Program-made: the position numbers and the translations under genes
In this document: one piece after another, positions 34,950 through 43,509 of the stretch
Layout: the number at the start of each line of letters is the position of its first letter
Numbering within the stretch: the stretch's first letter is position 1
Source of the DNA: Aquipuribacter hungaricus
Lineage (GTDB): Bacteria; Actinomycetota; Actinomycetes; Actinomycetales; JBBAYJ01
Assembly (NCBI RefSeq): GCF_042663885.1
Contig: NZ_JBHSXV010000001.1
Reading direction: 5' to 3' (one strand)
Length of the DNA: 64,000 bases
The notes under the pieces: model-generated
The model's input: only the letters and a program-made list of their open reading frames with translations
Databases searched by the model: none
Told to the model about the DNA's origin: nothing

Positions 34950-36655
34950 GCGTCCACGCTGCGCCCGGGGACGGGGCGGCCGGGACGGGGCTGCGGGTGT
35001 CGGGCGGGGTCGGCGGGGTGGCCGCCCGCCTGGAGGACCTCGACCTGCTGGCACGGGCGCTGGCCGACGCCGCCGGGGAGGCCGCCTGGCTGGCGGGCAG
35101 CGCGGTGCGGGCCGTGGCCGACCCGTCGCTGCTCGCCGCCGTGCTCACCGACCCGGCGGGGGTCGCGCGCGCCGTGGCGGACGCGGGGCAGGGGGCCGGC
35201 GACCTCTGCCGGGGTGCGGGCGCGCTGGCCGGGCTGGCGGGCTCGGTGCTGCTGGCGGTCACGGCCTACCGGGCGCAGGAGGACGGGCTGGCCGCCCTCG
35301 CCGCGGGGGTCCCGCTCGTGCTCGGCTCGCTGCTGCGGGCCAGGGCCGGTGCGGCGGTGGTGGCAGGCGTGACGTCGACGGGGGCCCTGCCGGTGCTGGT
35401 GGGCGCCGCCGGCGTGGTGGTGCTCGCCGCCCACGCTGCCCGGACGGCCGGTGAAGAGGGTGCGGCTGCGGTCCCGGGGCTGCCCCGGCCGCGTGGTCCG
35501 GTGACCGGCCCGGGCGGCGGGGGACAGGCGGGCGGCCGGTCCATCGGTGCCCCGTCCGTCGTCGCCCCGTCCGTCGTCGCCCCGTCCGGCGGGGCCGCGT
35601 CCGCGGTGGCGGGCGAGGTCCGGGAGGCGGTCGTCGCAGGGGTCGTCGCGCACCCCGGCCTGGTCGACGGTGCCGTGCGGCTGGTGCCGGGCCTGGTGGG
35701 GGTCGTCGACGTGCCGGCGGTGGCCCGGCTGCTGGGGCGGGCGGGCCAGGCGGGCGGGGTGCTGGTCGAGACGCCCGTGACGGTCGCCCCGGTCGGCGGG
35801 GCGCTGCCCTGCTCGGACCCGTCGGTCCGGCCGGTCGGTGGCGTCGTCGCCACCACGGCGGGGGCCGGCTCTCGCGGGCGACCGGCCTCCGGGGTGGCGG
35901 ACCTGCTGCGACGGGGCCAGGGCGTGGCGGGCTGGCGGGTGCCGAGGGCGGGCGAGCACGACTCGCTGCCCCCCGGCGAGCCGCGGCCGGCGCGGGGCCA
36001 GGTGCGGGTGGACCGGGTCGAGGGGGCCGACGGCGCGGTCGCCTGGGTCGTCCACGTCCCCGGCACGCAGGACTGGGACGGGGACGGCGAGGGCTCGCCG
36101 ATGGACATGGCCGGCAACGTCGCCCTCGTCGGAGGCAGCCCGTCGGCCGTCGCGTCGGGGGTCGCCGCGGCGCTGGTCGGTGCGGGCGCCAGGCCCGGGC
36201 AGCCGGTCGCGGTGGTCGGGCACAGCCAGGGCGGCATGACCGCGCTGGACGTTGCCGCGGACCCCCGGCTGCGACGCGTGGCCACCGTGACCCACGTCGT
36301 GACGGCCGGGTCGCCGGTGGCCGGCAGGGAGGCGCCGCCAGGCGTCCAGGTCCTCGCGATCGAGCACGACGACGACCTCGTGCCGCGGCTGGACGGCCGG
36401 TCCCATCCCGACACCCCGGACCGGGTCGTCGTGCGGGCCCCGGCGCCGGACGGCCCGTGGCGCACCGACGCCGTGCCGGCGCACAGCTCGAGCGCCTACG
36501 TGGCGACCGCGGCGGCGGTCGACGGCTCCCACCACCCCTCGCTCGTGCGCTACCGCGAGGGGCTGGCCCCGTTCCTGGACCGGGAGGGCGCCTCGTGCAC
36601 CACCCGCCAGGTGGTCCTGGCGCGCGTGCCGGCGGCAGGCGGCGGCCAGCCATGA
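34946..36655 (+). CDS. Large alpha/beta hydrolase (lipase-like) with helical N-terminus
   Basis: The protein has 569 residues; GTG 34946 overlaps the WXG100-like stop. Residues 15-95 form helices with WLAG, like the N-terminal targeting domain of type VII-associated proteins. Hydrophobic Gly/Ala/Val-rich segments occupy about 85-170. A Val/Pro/Ser linker with APSVV repeats follows. The C-terminal 250 residues are an alpha/beta hydrolase: oxyanion strand VVHVPGTQDW, nucleophile GHSQGG (Ser427), acid in EHDDDLVPRLDG and His in VPAHSSSAYV. The closest described shape is a class 3 lipase/PGAP1-like esterase. Substrate and export are unproven. I do not recognise the whole architecture as a named family. 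Confidence 0.75.
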   Translation: MSVHAAPGDGAAGTGLRVSGGVGGVAARLEDLDLLARALADAAGEAAWLAGSAVRAVADPSLLAAVLTDPAGVARAVADAGQGAGDLCRGAGALAGLAGSVLLAVTAYRAQEDGLAALAAGVPLVLGSLLRARAGAAVVAGVTSTGALPVLVGAAGVVVLAAHAARTAGEEGAAAVPGLPRPRGPVTGPGGGGQAGGRSIGAPSVVAPSVVAPSGGAASAVAGEVREAVVAGVVAHPGLVDGAVRLVPGLVGVVDVPAVARLLGRAGQAGGVLVETPVTVAPVGGALPCSDPSVRPVGGVVATTAGAGSRGRPASGVADLLRRGQGVAGWRVPRAGEHDSLPPGEPRPARGQVRVDRVEGADGAVAWVVHVPGTQDWDGDGEGSPMDMAGNVALVGGSPSAVASGVAAALVGAGARPGQPVAVVGHSQGGMTALDVAADPRLRRVATVTHVVTAGSPVAGREAPPGVQVLAIEHDDDLVPRLDGRSHPDTPDRVVVRAPAPDGPWRTDAVPAHSSSAYVATAAAVDGSHHPSLVRYREGLAPFLDREGASCTTRQVVLARVPAAGGGQP

Positions 36656-36674
36656 CGAGGGGCGGACCCCCGCC

Positions 36675-36680
36675 TACAGT
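36675..36680 (+). promoter_or_regulatory. Candidate -10, leaderless start at 36687
   Basis: TACAGT lies six bases before GTG 36687, immediately downstream of the hydrolase stop. This gives the aminotransferase its own transcript without a Shine-Dalgarno. Confidence 0.5.
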
Positions 36681-36686
36681 GCGACG

Positions 36687-37763
36687 GTGCCCACCGCCCC
36701 CCGGCTCCGCGCCGCGCTGTCCGCCATCCCGGCCTACCGACCGGGCCGGGCACCGGCCGGCGGTGAGGGGCCGTCGTACAAGCTGTCGTCCAACGAGAAC
36801 CCGTACCCGCCGCTGCCCTCGGTCCTGGAGGTCCTCGCCGGCGCCGACCGCGACATCAACAGGTACCCGGACATGTTCGCGACGGGCCTGGTGCGCCGGC
36901 TCGCCGAGCGGCACGGCCTGCAGCCGGAGCAGGTGGTGTGCGGCACCGGGAGCGTCGGGGTCCTGGGCCAGGTCGTCCAGGCCACGTGCGAGACCGGTGA
37001 CGAGGTGGTCTTCGCCTGGCGGTCCTTCGAGGCCTACCCCATCGTCGTCGGCGTCAGCGGCGCCCGGGGCGTCCGGGTCCCCCTCACCGAGGACGCGCGC
37101 CACGACCTGCCGGCCATGGCCGCCGCGGTCACCGACCGCACCCGGCTGCTGCTCGTCTGCAGCCCCAACAACCCGACCGGCCCTGCGGTGCACGAGCAGG
37201 AGATGCGCGAGCTGCTGGCCGCCGTGCCGGAGGACGTCGTCGTCGTCCTCGACGAGGCGTACACGGAGTTCGTCCGCGACCCCGACGCCGTCGTCGGCCC
37301 GCCCCTGCTGGCCGACCACCCCAACCTCGTCGTGCTGCGCACCTTCTCCAAGGCCTACGGGCTGGCCAGCCTCCGGGTCGGCTATGCCCTCGCGCACCCG
37401 CTCGTGGCCGACGCGCTGCGGGCGACCGCGGTGCCGTTCGGCGTCTCCGGGCCCGCCCAGGCCGCCGCGCTCGCCTCGCTCGACGCGGAGGAGGAGCTCC
37501 TGGCACGCGTGGAGCAGCTGGTCCAGGAGCGCGGCCGGCTCCGTGCCGCGCTGGCGGACGTCGGGTGGGACGTGCCCGAGCCGCAGGGGAACTTCGTCTG
37601 GCTCGCTGCCGGCGAACGCACCCCGGAACTGGTCGCGGCCTGCGAGGCTGCTGGTGTGACGGTGCGCGGTTTCCCCGGGGAGGGCGCACGCTGTTCGGTG
37701 GGGACCCCCGAGGCCGACGACCTGCTCGTGGCGACGGTCGCGGCGTTCGCCCCCGGACGGTGA
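36687..37763 (+). CDS. HisC-type aminotransferase (histidinol-phosphate/aromatic)
   Basis: The protein has 358 residues from GTG 36687. It is a PLP fold-type I aminotransferase: YKLSSNENPYPPLPSV at the N-terminus, INRYPDMFATGLVRRL, SPNNPTGPAVHEQE, VLDEAYTEFV and the Schiff-base lysine K222 in TFSKAYGLASLRVGY. HisC and the aromatic aminotransferase Pat cannot be told apart from sequence alone; no other his gene is present, which leans toward Pat. The bkd genes 1.7 kb downstream make a role in amino-acid transamination plausible, but the two are not obviously cotranscribed. Confidence 0.88.
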   Translation: MPTAPRLRAALSAIPAYRPGRAPAGGEGPSYKLSSNENPYPPLPSVLEVLAGADRDINRYPDMFATGLVRRLAERHGLQPEQVVCGTGSVGVLGQVVQATCETGDEVVFAWRSFEAYPIVVGVSGARGVRVPLTEDARHDLPAMAAAVTDRTRLLLVCSPNNPTGPAVHEQEMRELLAAVPEDVVVVLDEAYTEFVRDPDAVVGPPLLADHPNLVVLRTFSKAYGLASLRVGYALAHPLVADALRATAVPFGVSGPAQAAALASLDAEEELLARVEQLVQERGRLRAALADVGWDVPEPQGNFVWLAAGERTPELVAACEAAGVTVRGFPGEGARCSVGTPEADDLLVATVAAFAPGR

Positions 37764-37844
37764 CCGTCCGTCACCGTCACTCAGAGTACGTGACCGTAAC
37801 GGGCTAAAGAAGTCTGACTGCTCGGCCGATACGGTCTCCAGGAC

Positions 37845-39386
37845 ATGCAGCAGCGCACAGGGCACGACATCGACGAGCAGCACGAACAGGCCCGCGACCG
37901 GGGAGGGAGACGTCACGTGAAGATCAGCCAGGGGGCGTCCTTCGTCGTCGCCACGGTGGCCCTGGGTGCCGTCTCGACGGCCTCGGTCGCCTCTGTCGCG
38001 CTCGTGGGCTGGTCCACGTACTCGCCCCGCCCGATCGTGCGCTCGGAGGCGCTCGCGCCCCAGCCGCTGGCTGCCGCGACGGTGCGCCCGCCGGCGGAGC
38101 AGCTGGCGCCGGTGCCGGTCTCGTCTGCTCGTGCGTCCTTCGTGCAGGCTGACGCCGACCGCGAAGAGGCTGCGGCGCTCTTGCAGATCGAGCAAGACGC
38201 TGCAGTCCAGCGCGCTGTCGACGAGGCAGCAGCCCCGAATGGTCTCGTCGAGACCCTTGTCGATGCAGTGCTTCCGGGCATCAACGCGCTCGTCGACGAC
38301 TCGGTGGTTGAGGACGAAGATCTTGTGCCCGAGGACGAGGGCGTGCTTGCAGCAGAGCTTCTTCCGGACGAGCAGGTCGAGGAGTTCGAGGAGCCCAGCG
38401 AGGACTTCCTCGAGGCGCCGGGCGACGAGCTCGCCGGAGAGCTTCCGACTGAAGAGCCGACCGAGGGCGGCCCCACTGACGGGGAGGTCGACCCCAACGC
38501 CCCGGTCGACCCGGGCACCTCGCCGGTCGACCCGGGCACCTCGCCGGTCGACCCGGGCACCTCGCCGGTCGACCCGGGCACCTCGCCGGTCGACCCGGGC
38601 ACCTCGCCGGTCGACCCGGGCACCTCGCCGGTCGACCCGGGCACCTCGCCGGTCGACCCGGGCACCTCGCCGGTCGACCCGGGCACCTCGCCGGTCGACC
38701 CGGGCACCTCGCCGGTCGACCCGACGCCGCCGGCTCCCGTCCCGCCTGTAGTCCCGGCTCCGCCTGCCGTGCCGACCCCGCCGGTCGAGCCCGCTCCGGA
38801 GACCCCGGTCGCACCCGCACCTCCGGTCGAGCCCGCGCCCGCCCCTCCGGTGGGGCCGGCACCCCCGGTCGAGCCGGCCCCGCCGGTCGAGCCTGAGCCG
38901 ACGCCGCCCGTCGAGCCGGCCCCTCCGGTCGAGCCTGAGCCGGCCCCGCCCGTCGAGCCTGAGCCGGCCCCGCCCGTCGGGCCTGAGCCGGCCCCGCCCG
39001 TCGAGCCTGAGCCGGCCCCGCCCGTCGAGCCTGAGCCGGCCCCCCCGGTCGAGCCCGAGCCCGCGCCCCCGGTCGAGCCCGCACCCCCGGTCGAGCCCGA
39101 GCCCGCCCCCCGGTCGAGCCCGCACCCCCGGTCGAGCCCGAGCCCGCCCCCCCGGTCGAGCCTGAGCCGGCACCCCCGGTCGAGCCCGAGCCCGCCCCCC
39201 CGGTCGAGCCCGAGCCGGCCCCGCCCGTCCCCTGCCCGTAGCCCGCAGCGCTCAGCACGACCTCCGACCCGGCGGCAGGAGCAGGCAGCAGTGACACCAC
39301 GTCCTCCCTGCAGCACCCTCAGCAGGGCGTCCGTGTGGCGTCCCGCCGCAGTCCGTCGTGCATGGTCGTGGTCGGCGGCGCGATAG
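37845..39386 (+). CDS. Membrane-anchored Pro-rich repeat protein with frameshifting C tract
   Basis: The start is ATG 37845, with TACGGT at 37830-37835 as likely -10; GTG 37917 is an alternative. After a polar leader, a hydrophobic segment (SFVVATVALGAVSTASVASV) anchors or exports the protein. An acidic region (residues 130-215) follows, then ten identical VDPGTSP repeats and a Pro/Val/Glu-rich stretch of PPVEPEPA-type repeats. At 39106-39111 a six-C run replaces the seven-C run of sibling repeat units, so the nominal frame changes to Arg/Ser-rich sequence and runs to 39386. In the repeat-preserving frame the protein would end PPVPCP at TAG 39239-39241 (465 residues). No LPxTG signal. Surface or wall-spanning role is inferred. 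Confidence 0.75.
   Translation: MQQRTGHDIDEQHEQARDRGGRRHVKISQGASFVVATVALGAVSTASVASVALVGWSTYSPRPIVRSEALAPQPLAAATVRPPAEQLAPVPVSSARASFVQADADREEAAALLQIEQDAAVQRAVDEAAAPNGLVETLVDAVLPGINALVDDSVVEDEDLVPEDEGVLAAELLPDEQVEEFEEPSEDFLEAPGDELAGELPTEEPTEGGPTDGEVDPNAPVDPGTSPVDPGTSPVDPGTSPVDPGTSPVDPGTSPVDPGTSPVDPGTSPVDPGTSPVDPGTSPVDPGTSPVDPTPPAPVPPVVPAPPAVPTPPVEPAPETPVAPAPPVEPAPAPPVGPAPPVEPAPPVEPEPTPPVEPAPPVEPEPAPPVEPEPAPPVGPEPAPPVEPEPAPPVEPEPAPPVEPEPAPPVEPAPPVEPEPAPRSSPHPRSSPSPPPRSSLSRHPRSSPSPPPRSSPSRPRPSPARSPQRSARPPTRRQEQAAVTPRPPCSTLSRASVWRPAAVRRAWSWSAAR
38505..38714 (+). repeat. Ten perfect 21-bp tandem repeats
   Basis: Ten copies of GTCGACCCGGGCACCTCGCCG lacking any base change occupy exactly 210 bp (unit start spacing 21, each encoding VDPGTSP). 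The identity at synonymous positions means recent expansion or ongoing homogenisation. Copy number is likely to vary between strains. Confidence 0.9.
38870..39230 (+). repeat. Imperfect Pro/Glu repeats of about 24 bp
   Basis: Degenerate units encoding PPVEPEPA and PPVEPA, mostly CCC/CCG with GTCGAGCCTGAGCCG. Runs of six or seven C occur in the units and are prone to slippage; the one at 39106-39111 is out of phase. Boundaries are approximate. Confidence 0.7.
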
Positions 39387-39387
39387 G

Positions 39388-39432
39388 TATGGTCTGCACT
39401 GCCCAGGGCCGACCCCCCGGGCTCCGGGGGTC
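39388..39432 (+). promoter_or_regulatory. Candidate bkd promoter and leader hairpin
   Basis: TATGGT at 39388-39393 is the best -10 in the 39242-39497 gap. A GACCCCC/GGGGGTC hairpin (39411-39417 with 39426-39432) follows inside the presumed leader, 65 bp before the start. It could be an attenuator or the terminator of the upstream gene. Nothing else in that 256-bp gap stands out. Confidence 0.35.
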
Positions 39433-39497
39433 CGCAGCACGCGGCGTCCCGGGTCGGCGAGGCGGGGCGATCCCCCGCCGAGGCGAGGAGGACGCAC

Positions 39498-40685
39498 GTG
39501 CCCGACACCGACGTCGGACCGGCAGGCAGCCCCGATCGGGCAGCCCACGTCGACCGCGAAGCAGACACGATGATCCAGATGCTCACCCCCGAGGGCGAGC
39601 GACCCGAGCCCACCGGCGCCGCGCTGGAGTACGCCGCCTACGTCGAGGACGTGACCGACGACGACCTCCGCGGCATGTACCGCGACATGGTGATCGTCCG
39701 TCGGTTCGACGCCGAGGCCACCGCGCTCCAGCGCCAGGGCGAGCTCGGCCTGTGGGCGAGCCTGCTCGGTCAGGAGGCCGCCCAGGTCGGCAGCGGCCGC
39801 GCCCTGCGCCCGCAGGACTTCGCCTACCCGACCTACCGCGAGCACGGCGTGGCCTGGTGCCGCGGCGTCCCGCCGACCGCCCTGCTCGGCTTGTACCGCG
39901 GCGCGAGCCTGGGCGGCTGGGACCCGGCCGAGCACGGCTTCGCGCTCTACACGATCGTCATCGGCTCCCAGACCCTGCACGCCACCGGCTACGCGATGGG
40001 CGTGCAGCGCGACCACGCGGTCGGCACGGGCGAGCCCGACCGGGACGCGGCTGTCATCGCCTACCTCGGCGACGGCGCCACCAGCCAGGGAGACGTGAGC
40101 GAGGCGCTCGTCTTCTCCGCGGTCTACAACGCGCCCGTCGTGTTCTTCTGCCAGAACAACCAGTGGGCGATCTCCGAGCCCAACACCCGCCAGACCCGGG
40201 TCCCGCTGTTCAAGCGGTCCTCCGGCTTCGGCATCCCGGGGGTCCGGGTCGACGGCAACGACGTCCTCGCCACGCTGGCCGTCACCCGCGCCGCCACCGA
40301 GCGGGCGCGCTCCGGCGGCGGCCCGACCTTCGTCGAGGCGTACACGTACCGGATGGGTGCCCACACCACCTCCGACGACCCGAGCCGCTACCGGATCGCC
40401 GCCGAGGTCGAGGAGTGGAAGCTCAAGGACCCGATCGCGCGGGTCAAGGCGTACCTGGCGCGCTCCGGCGCGGCCGACGAGGACTTCTTCGCCGAGGTCG
40501 AGGCCGAGGCCAAGCAGATCGCCACGGAGCTCCGCGTCACCTGCCGGGCGCTGCCCGACCCGCCGCCGGAGTCGATGTTCGACGACGTCTACGCCGAGCC
40601 CCACGCCGTCCTGGACGCCGAGCGCGAGGAGTACCTGGCCTACCGTGCGGGCTTCGCCGACGACACCGAGGAGGTGCGCACGTGA
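39498..40685 (+). CDS. bkdA: 2-oxoacid dehydrogenase E1 component, alpha subunit
   Basis: The protein has 395 residues. GTG 39498 is fixed by an AGGAGGA Shine-Dalgarno. The thiamine-diphosphate motif is GDGATSQGDVSEALVFSAVY...NNQ, with the E1-alpha phospho-loop-like region YRMGAHTTSDDPSRYR. Residues 45-60 (YVEDVTDDDLRGMYRDMVIV) are typical of BkdA/PdhA. As actinobacteria generally use homodimeric AceE for pyruvate, a heterodimeric E1 is most likely for branched-chain 2-oxoacids. It forms an operon with the E1-beta and E2 genes; stop and start overlap by 4 nt. Confidence 0.9.
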   Translation: MPDTDVGPAGSPDRAAHVDREADTMIQMLTPEGERPEPTGAALEYAAYVEDVTDDDLRGMYRDMVIVRRFDAEATALQRQGELGLWASLLGQEAAQVGSGRALRPQDFAYPTYREHGVAWCRGVPPTALLGLYRGASLGGWDPAEHGFALYTIVIGSQTLHATGYAMGVQRDHAVGTGEPDRDAAVIAYLGDGATSQGDVSEALVFSAVYNAPVVFFCQNNQWAISEPNTRQTRVPLFKRSSGFGIPGVRVDGNDVLATLAVTRAATERARSGGGPTFVEAYTYRMGAHTTSDDPSRYRIAAEVEEWKLKDPIARVKAYLARSGAADEDFFAEVEAEAKQIATELRVTCRALPDPPPESMFDDVYAEPHAVLDAEREEYLAYRAGFADDTEEVRT

Positions 40686-41680
40686 CCGTGACCAGCCTCG
40701 GCAAGGCCATCAACGCCGGCCTGCGCGCCGCCATGGACCACGACCCCAAGGTCGTCCTCATGGGCGAGGACATCGGCGCCCTGGGCGGCGTGTTCCGGGT
40801 GACCGACGGCCTGCAGAAGGACTTCGGCGAGGACCGCGTCATCGACACCCCGCTCGCGGAGTCCGGCATCGTCGGCACCGCCATCGGCCTGGCCATGCGC
40901 GGCTACCGCCCGGTCGTGGAGATCCAGTTCGACGGGTTCGTGTTCCCGGCCTTCGACCAGATCGTCACCCAGCTCGCCAAGATGGGGAACCGCTCCGCCG
41001 GGCGGGTCCGCCTGCCCGTCGTCATCCGCATCCCCTTCGGCGGGGGCATCGGCGCGGTCGAGCACCACTCGGAGTCGCCGGAGTCCTACTTCGTCCACAC
41101 CGGCGGGCTGCGGGTGGTCACCCCGTCCACGCCGGAGGACGCGTTCTGGATGGTCCAGCAGGCCGTCGCCTGCCCCGACCCCGTCGTCTTCCTCGAGCCC
41201 AAGCGCCGCTACTGGGACAAGGGCGAGGTGCCGGAGGGCGCCGTGCTCCGCAGCCCCGGCGACGCCCCCCGCCCGTTCGGCGCAGCCCACGTGGCCCGGC
41301 CCGGCGCCGACGTGACGATGCTCTGCTACGGCCCGATGGTGCGGACCTGCCTCGCCGCCGCGGAGGCCGCGGCCGCCGACGGCACCGCCGACATCGAGGT
41401 CGTGGACCTGCGCAGCCTGTCGCCGCTGGACCTGCCGACCGTCATGGCCTCGGTCCGGCGCACCGGCCGGGCCGTCGTCGTCCACGAGGCCCCGACCACC
41501 CTCGGCCTCGGTGCCGAGCTCGCCGCCCGCGTCCAGGAGGGCTGCTTCTACCACCTCGAGGCACCGGTGCTCAGGGTCGGCGGGTTCTCCGCCCCCTACC
41601 CGGCGGCCAAGATCGAGGACGAGTACCTGCCCGACCTCGACCGCGTCCTCGACGCCGTCGACCGGGTGCTCGCGCACTGA
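40682..41680 (+). CDS. bkdB: 2-oxoacid dehydrogenase E1 component, beta subunit
   Basis: The protein has 332 residues from GTG 40682, which overlaps the alpha-subunit stop. Family blocks: VVLMGEDIGALGGVFRVTDG, DTPLAESGIVGTAIGLAMRG, EIQFDGFVFPAFDQIV and the C-terminal transketolase domain (VTMLCYGPMVRTCL, EVVDLRSLSPLD). It pairs with the alpha subunit to make the alpha2beta2 E1 that decarboxylates the 2-oxoacid and reductively acylates the E2 lipoyl group. Confidence 0.93.
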   Translation: MTVTSLGKAINAGLRAAMDHDPKVVLMGEDIGALGGVFRVTDGLQKDFGEDRVIDTPLAESGIVGTAIGLAMRGYRPVVEIQFDGFVFPAFDQIVTQLAKMGNRSAGRVRLPVVIRIPFGGGIGAVEHHSESPESYFVHTGGLRVVTPSTPEDAFWMVQQAVACPDPVVFLEPKRRYWDKGEVPEGAVLRSPGDAPRPFGAAHVARPGADVTMLCYGPMVRTCLAAAEAAAADGTADIEVVDLRSLSPLDLPTVMASVRRTGRAVVVHEAPTTLGLGAELAARVQEGCFYHLEAPVLRVGGFSAPYPAAKIEDEYLPDLDRVLDAVDRVLAH

Positions 41681-41708
41681 CGCGCGGGCCGAGGAGGAGG
41701 GTGACGCC

Positions 41709-43412
41709 ATGAGCGTCCAGACGTCCGGCGCGACCGCGCCAGCAGCACAGGGCACCGTCGAGCACTACCGCATGCCCGACGCGGGGGAGGGCCTCACCGA
41801 GGCCGAGGTCGTCACCTGGCGGGTCGCCGTCGGCGACACCGTCGAGGTCAACGACGTCGTCGTCGAGGTGGAGACCGCCAAGTCCCTCGTCGAGCTCCCG
41901 TGCCCGTACGCGGGCGTCGTCGTCGAGCTCATGGCCGCCGAGGGCGACACGGTCGCGGTCGGCACGCCGATCCTCGCCGTGCGCACCGGGGACGCTCCCG
42001 AGGCCGACGCCGACGGCGGCGGCGGGACGACGGACCGACCGACCTCGCAGCCGGCCGACCGACCGACCGGGCAGTCGACCGACCAGGCCGACGCCAGGCC
42101 CGGCGCCGACGCCCACAGCGACGCCGCCCACGCGGCGCCCGTCGTCGGGGACGCCGCCCCCTCCGACGCCGACGGCGCCCCCGTGGGTCCGTCGGCAGAG
42201 ACCGGGGCGCACCCCAGCACGCAGGCCGCCGCCGGGGCCGGGCGTACTGCCGTGCTCGTGGGCTACGGCCCCGCGGCCGGGGCCACCCGTCGGCGGGCCC
42301 GCCGGACCCCGGGCGGCGTGCCCGCGCAGCCGTCGACGGCAGCATCCGGGACGGCAGCACCGTCGGCGGCCGCTGCACCGTCGGCGACCGCTGCACCGTC
42401 TGCGCCCGCAGACAGCCCCTCGACGGGGACCCGGGCCGAGCCTGGCCCCGGCTTCCTGCGCGCCGAGGCGCCCGGGACGGGCGGCGCCAAGGTCCTGGCC
42501 AAGCCCCCCGTCCGCAGGCTCGCGCGCGACCTCGGCGTCGAGCTCAGCCAGGTGCCGCCCGGCGAGGACGGCATCGTCACGCGGGAGGCCGTGCTCGCCG
42601 CGGCCGGGCAGCAGCGCGCGGACCAGCAGGCTCGTGACCGGGCGACGGACGGGACCGGCGGCGGCCCGGCCGCGGCGGGGCGGGCACCGGCGGACCAGCC
42701 GGGGGACGTCCGCATCCCCGTCAAGGGTGTCCGCAAGGCCACGGCGGAGGCCATGGTCGCCAGCGCGTTCACCGCGCCCCACGTCACCGAGTGGGTGCAG
42801 GTCGACGTCACGGAGTCGGTCCGGTTGCTCGAGCGGCTCAAGGCGGACCGGTCGGTGCGCGACGTCCGGCTGAGCCCGTTCACGCTCGTGGCCCGGGCGA
42901 TGTGCCTGGCCGTGCGCCGGCACCCGGGGGTCAACGTGTCCTGGGACGAGCCCGCCCGGGAGATCGTCGTCCACGGCAGGGTCGGTCTCGGCTTCGCCGC
43001 CGCCACGGAGCGCGGCCTCGTGGTGCCGGTCGTGCCGGACGCCGCGTCCCTCGACCTGCCGGAGCTGGCCCGCCAGGTGGCCGACCTCGTCGACACGGCC
43101 CGTGCCGGGCGGCTCCAGCCGGCGCAGCAGGCGGGCGGCACCCTGACCGTCACCAACGTCGGCGTCTTCGGCGTCGACGGCGGCACCCCGATCCTGCCGC
43201 CGGGCACCGGGCTGATCCTCGCCTGCGGGCAGGTCCGGCGGATGCCGTGGGTGGTCGGCACCGGGGACGCCGAGCAGGTCGTGCCCCGCGACGTCATGAC
43301 GCTCGCGGTGTCCTTCGACCACCGGATGATCGACGGCGAGCTCGGCAGCCGGTACCTGGCCGACGTCGCGCGGCTCCTGGAGGACCCGGGCTACGGCCTC
43401 GCCTGGGCCTAG
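41709..43412 (+). CDS. bkdC: Dihydrolipoamide acyltransferase E2 component
   Basis: The protein has 567 residues from ATG 41709, with GAGGAGGAGGG just upstream. One lipoyl domain (residues 17-92) carries lipoyl Lys58 in EVETAKSLVELP. A long Ala/Pro/Asp/Thr linker (about 95-255) follows, then the peripheral-subunit-binding domain (VLAKPPVRRLARDLGVELSQ) and the catalytic domain with SFDHRMIDGE (His538, Asp542). The linker includes near-repeats (APSAAAAPSATAAPSAP). No E3 (lpd) gene follows; a shared E3 elsewhere must serve the complex. A strong terminator lies at 43454-43490. Confidence 0.92.
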   Translation: MSVQTSGATAPAAQGTVEHYRMPDAGEGLTEAEVVTWRVAVGDTVEVNDVVVEVETAKSLVELPCPYAGVVVELMAAEGDTVAVGTPILAVRTGDAPEADADGGGGTTDRPTSQPADRPTGQSTDQADARPGADAHSDAAHAAPVVGDAAPSDADGAPVGPSAETGAHPSTQAAAGAGRTAVLVGYGPAAGATRRRARRTPGGVPAQPSTAASGTAAPSAAAAPSATAAPSAPADSPSTGTRAEPGPGFLRAEAPGTGGAKVLAKPPVRRLARDLGVELSQVPPGEDGIVTREAVLAAAGQQRADQQARDRATDGTGGGPAAAGRAPADQPGDVRIPVKGVRKATAEAMVASAFTAPHVTEWVQVDVTESVRLLERLKADRSVRDVRLSPFTLVARAMCLAVRRHPGVNVSWDEPAREIVVHGRVGLGFAAATERGLVVPVVPDAASLDLPELARQVADLVDTARAGRLQPAQQAGGTLTVTNVGVFGVDGGTPILPPGTGLILACGQVRRMPWVVGTGDAEQVVPRDVMTLAVSFDHRMIDGELGSRYLADVARLLEDPGYGLAWA

Positions 43413-43453
43413 CCGCCCAGGGGGATCTGGCACGACGAGGGCCCGGTACGACG

Positions 43454-43490
43454 GAGGGCCCGGCCCGGCAGGTCGCCGGGCCGGGCCCTC
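43454..43490. terminator. Perfect 16-bp hairpin, convergent
   Basis: GAGGGCCCGGCCCGGC (43454-43469) pairs perfectly with 43475-43490 around a 5-nt loop, between bkdC and the convergent MFS gene ending at 43510. It probably ends both transcripts. Confidence 0.8.
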
Positions 43491-43509
43491 GGTGGGTCGT
43501 CGGGGTGTG

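Noticed and set aside
38505..38714. Possible CRISPR array because of regular repeats
   Set aside because: The 21-bp units are directly adjacent with no spacers, keep an open frame and encode VDPGTSP.
35259..39173. Long minus-strand frame with RRGARVD repeats
   Set aside because: It is the mirror of the VDPGTSP tandem repeat and Pro-rich region on the opposite strand, and of shadow sequence elsewhere. No independent start or family.
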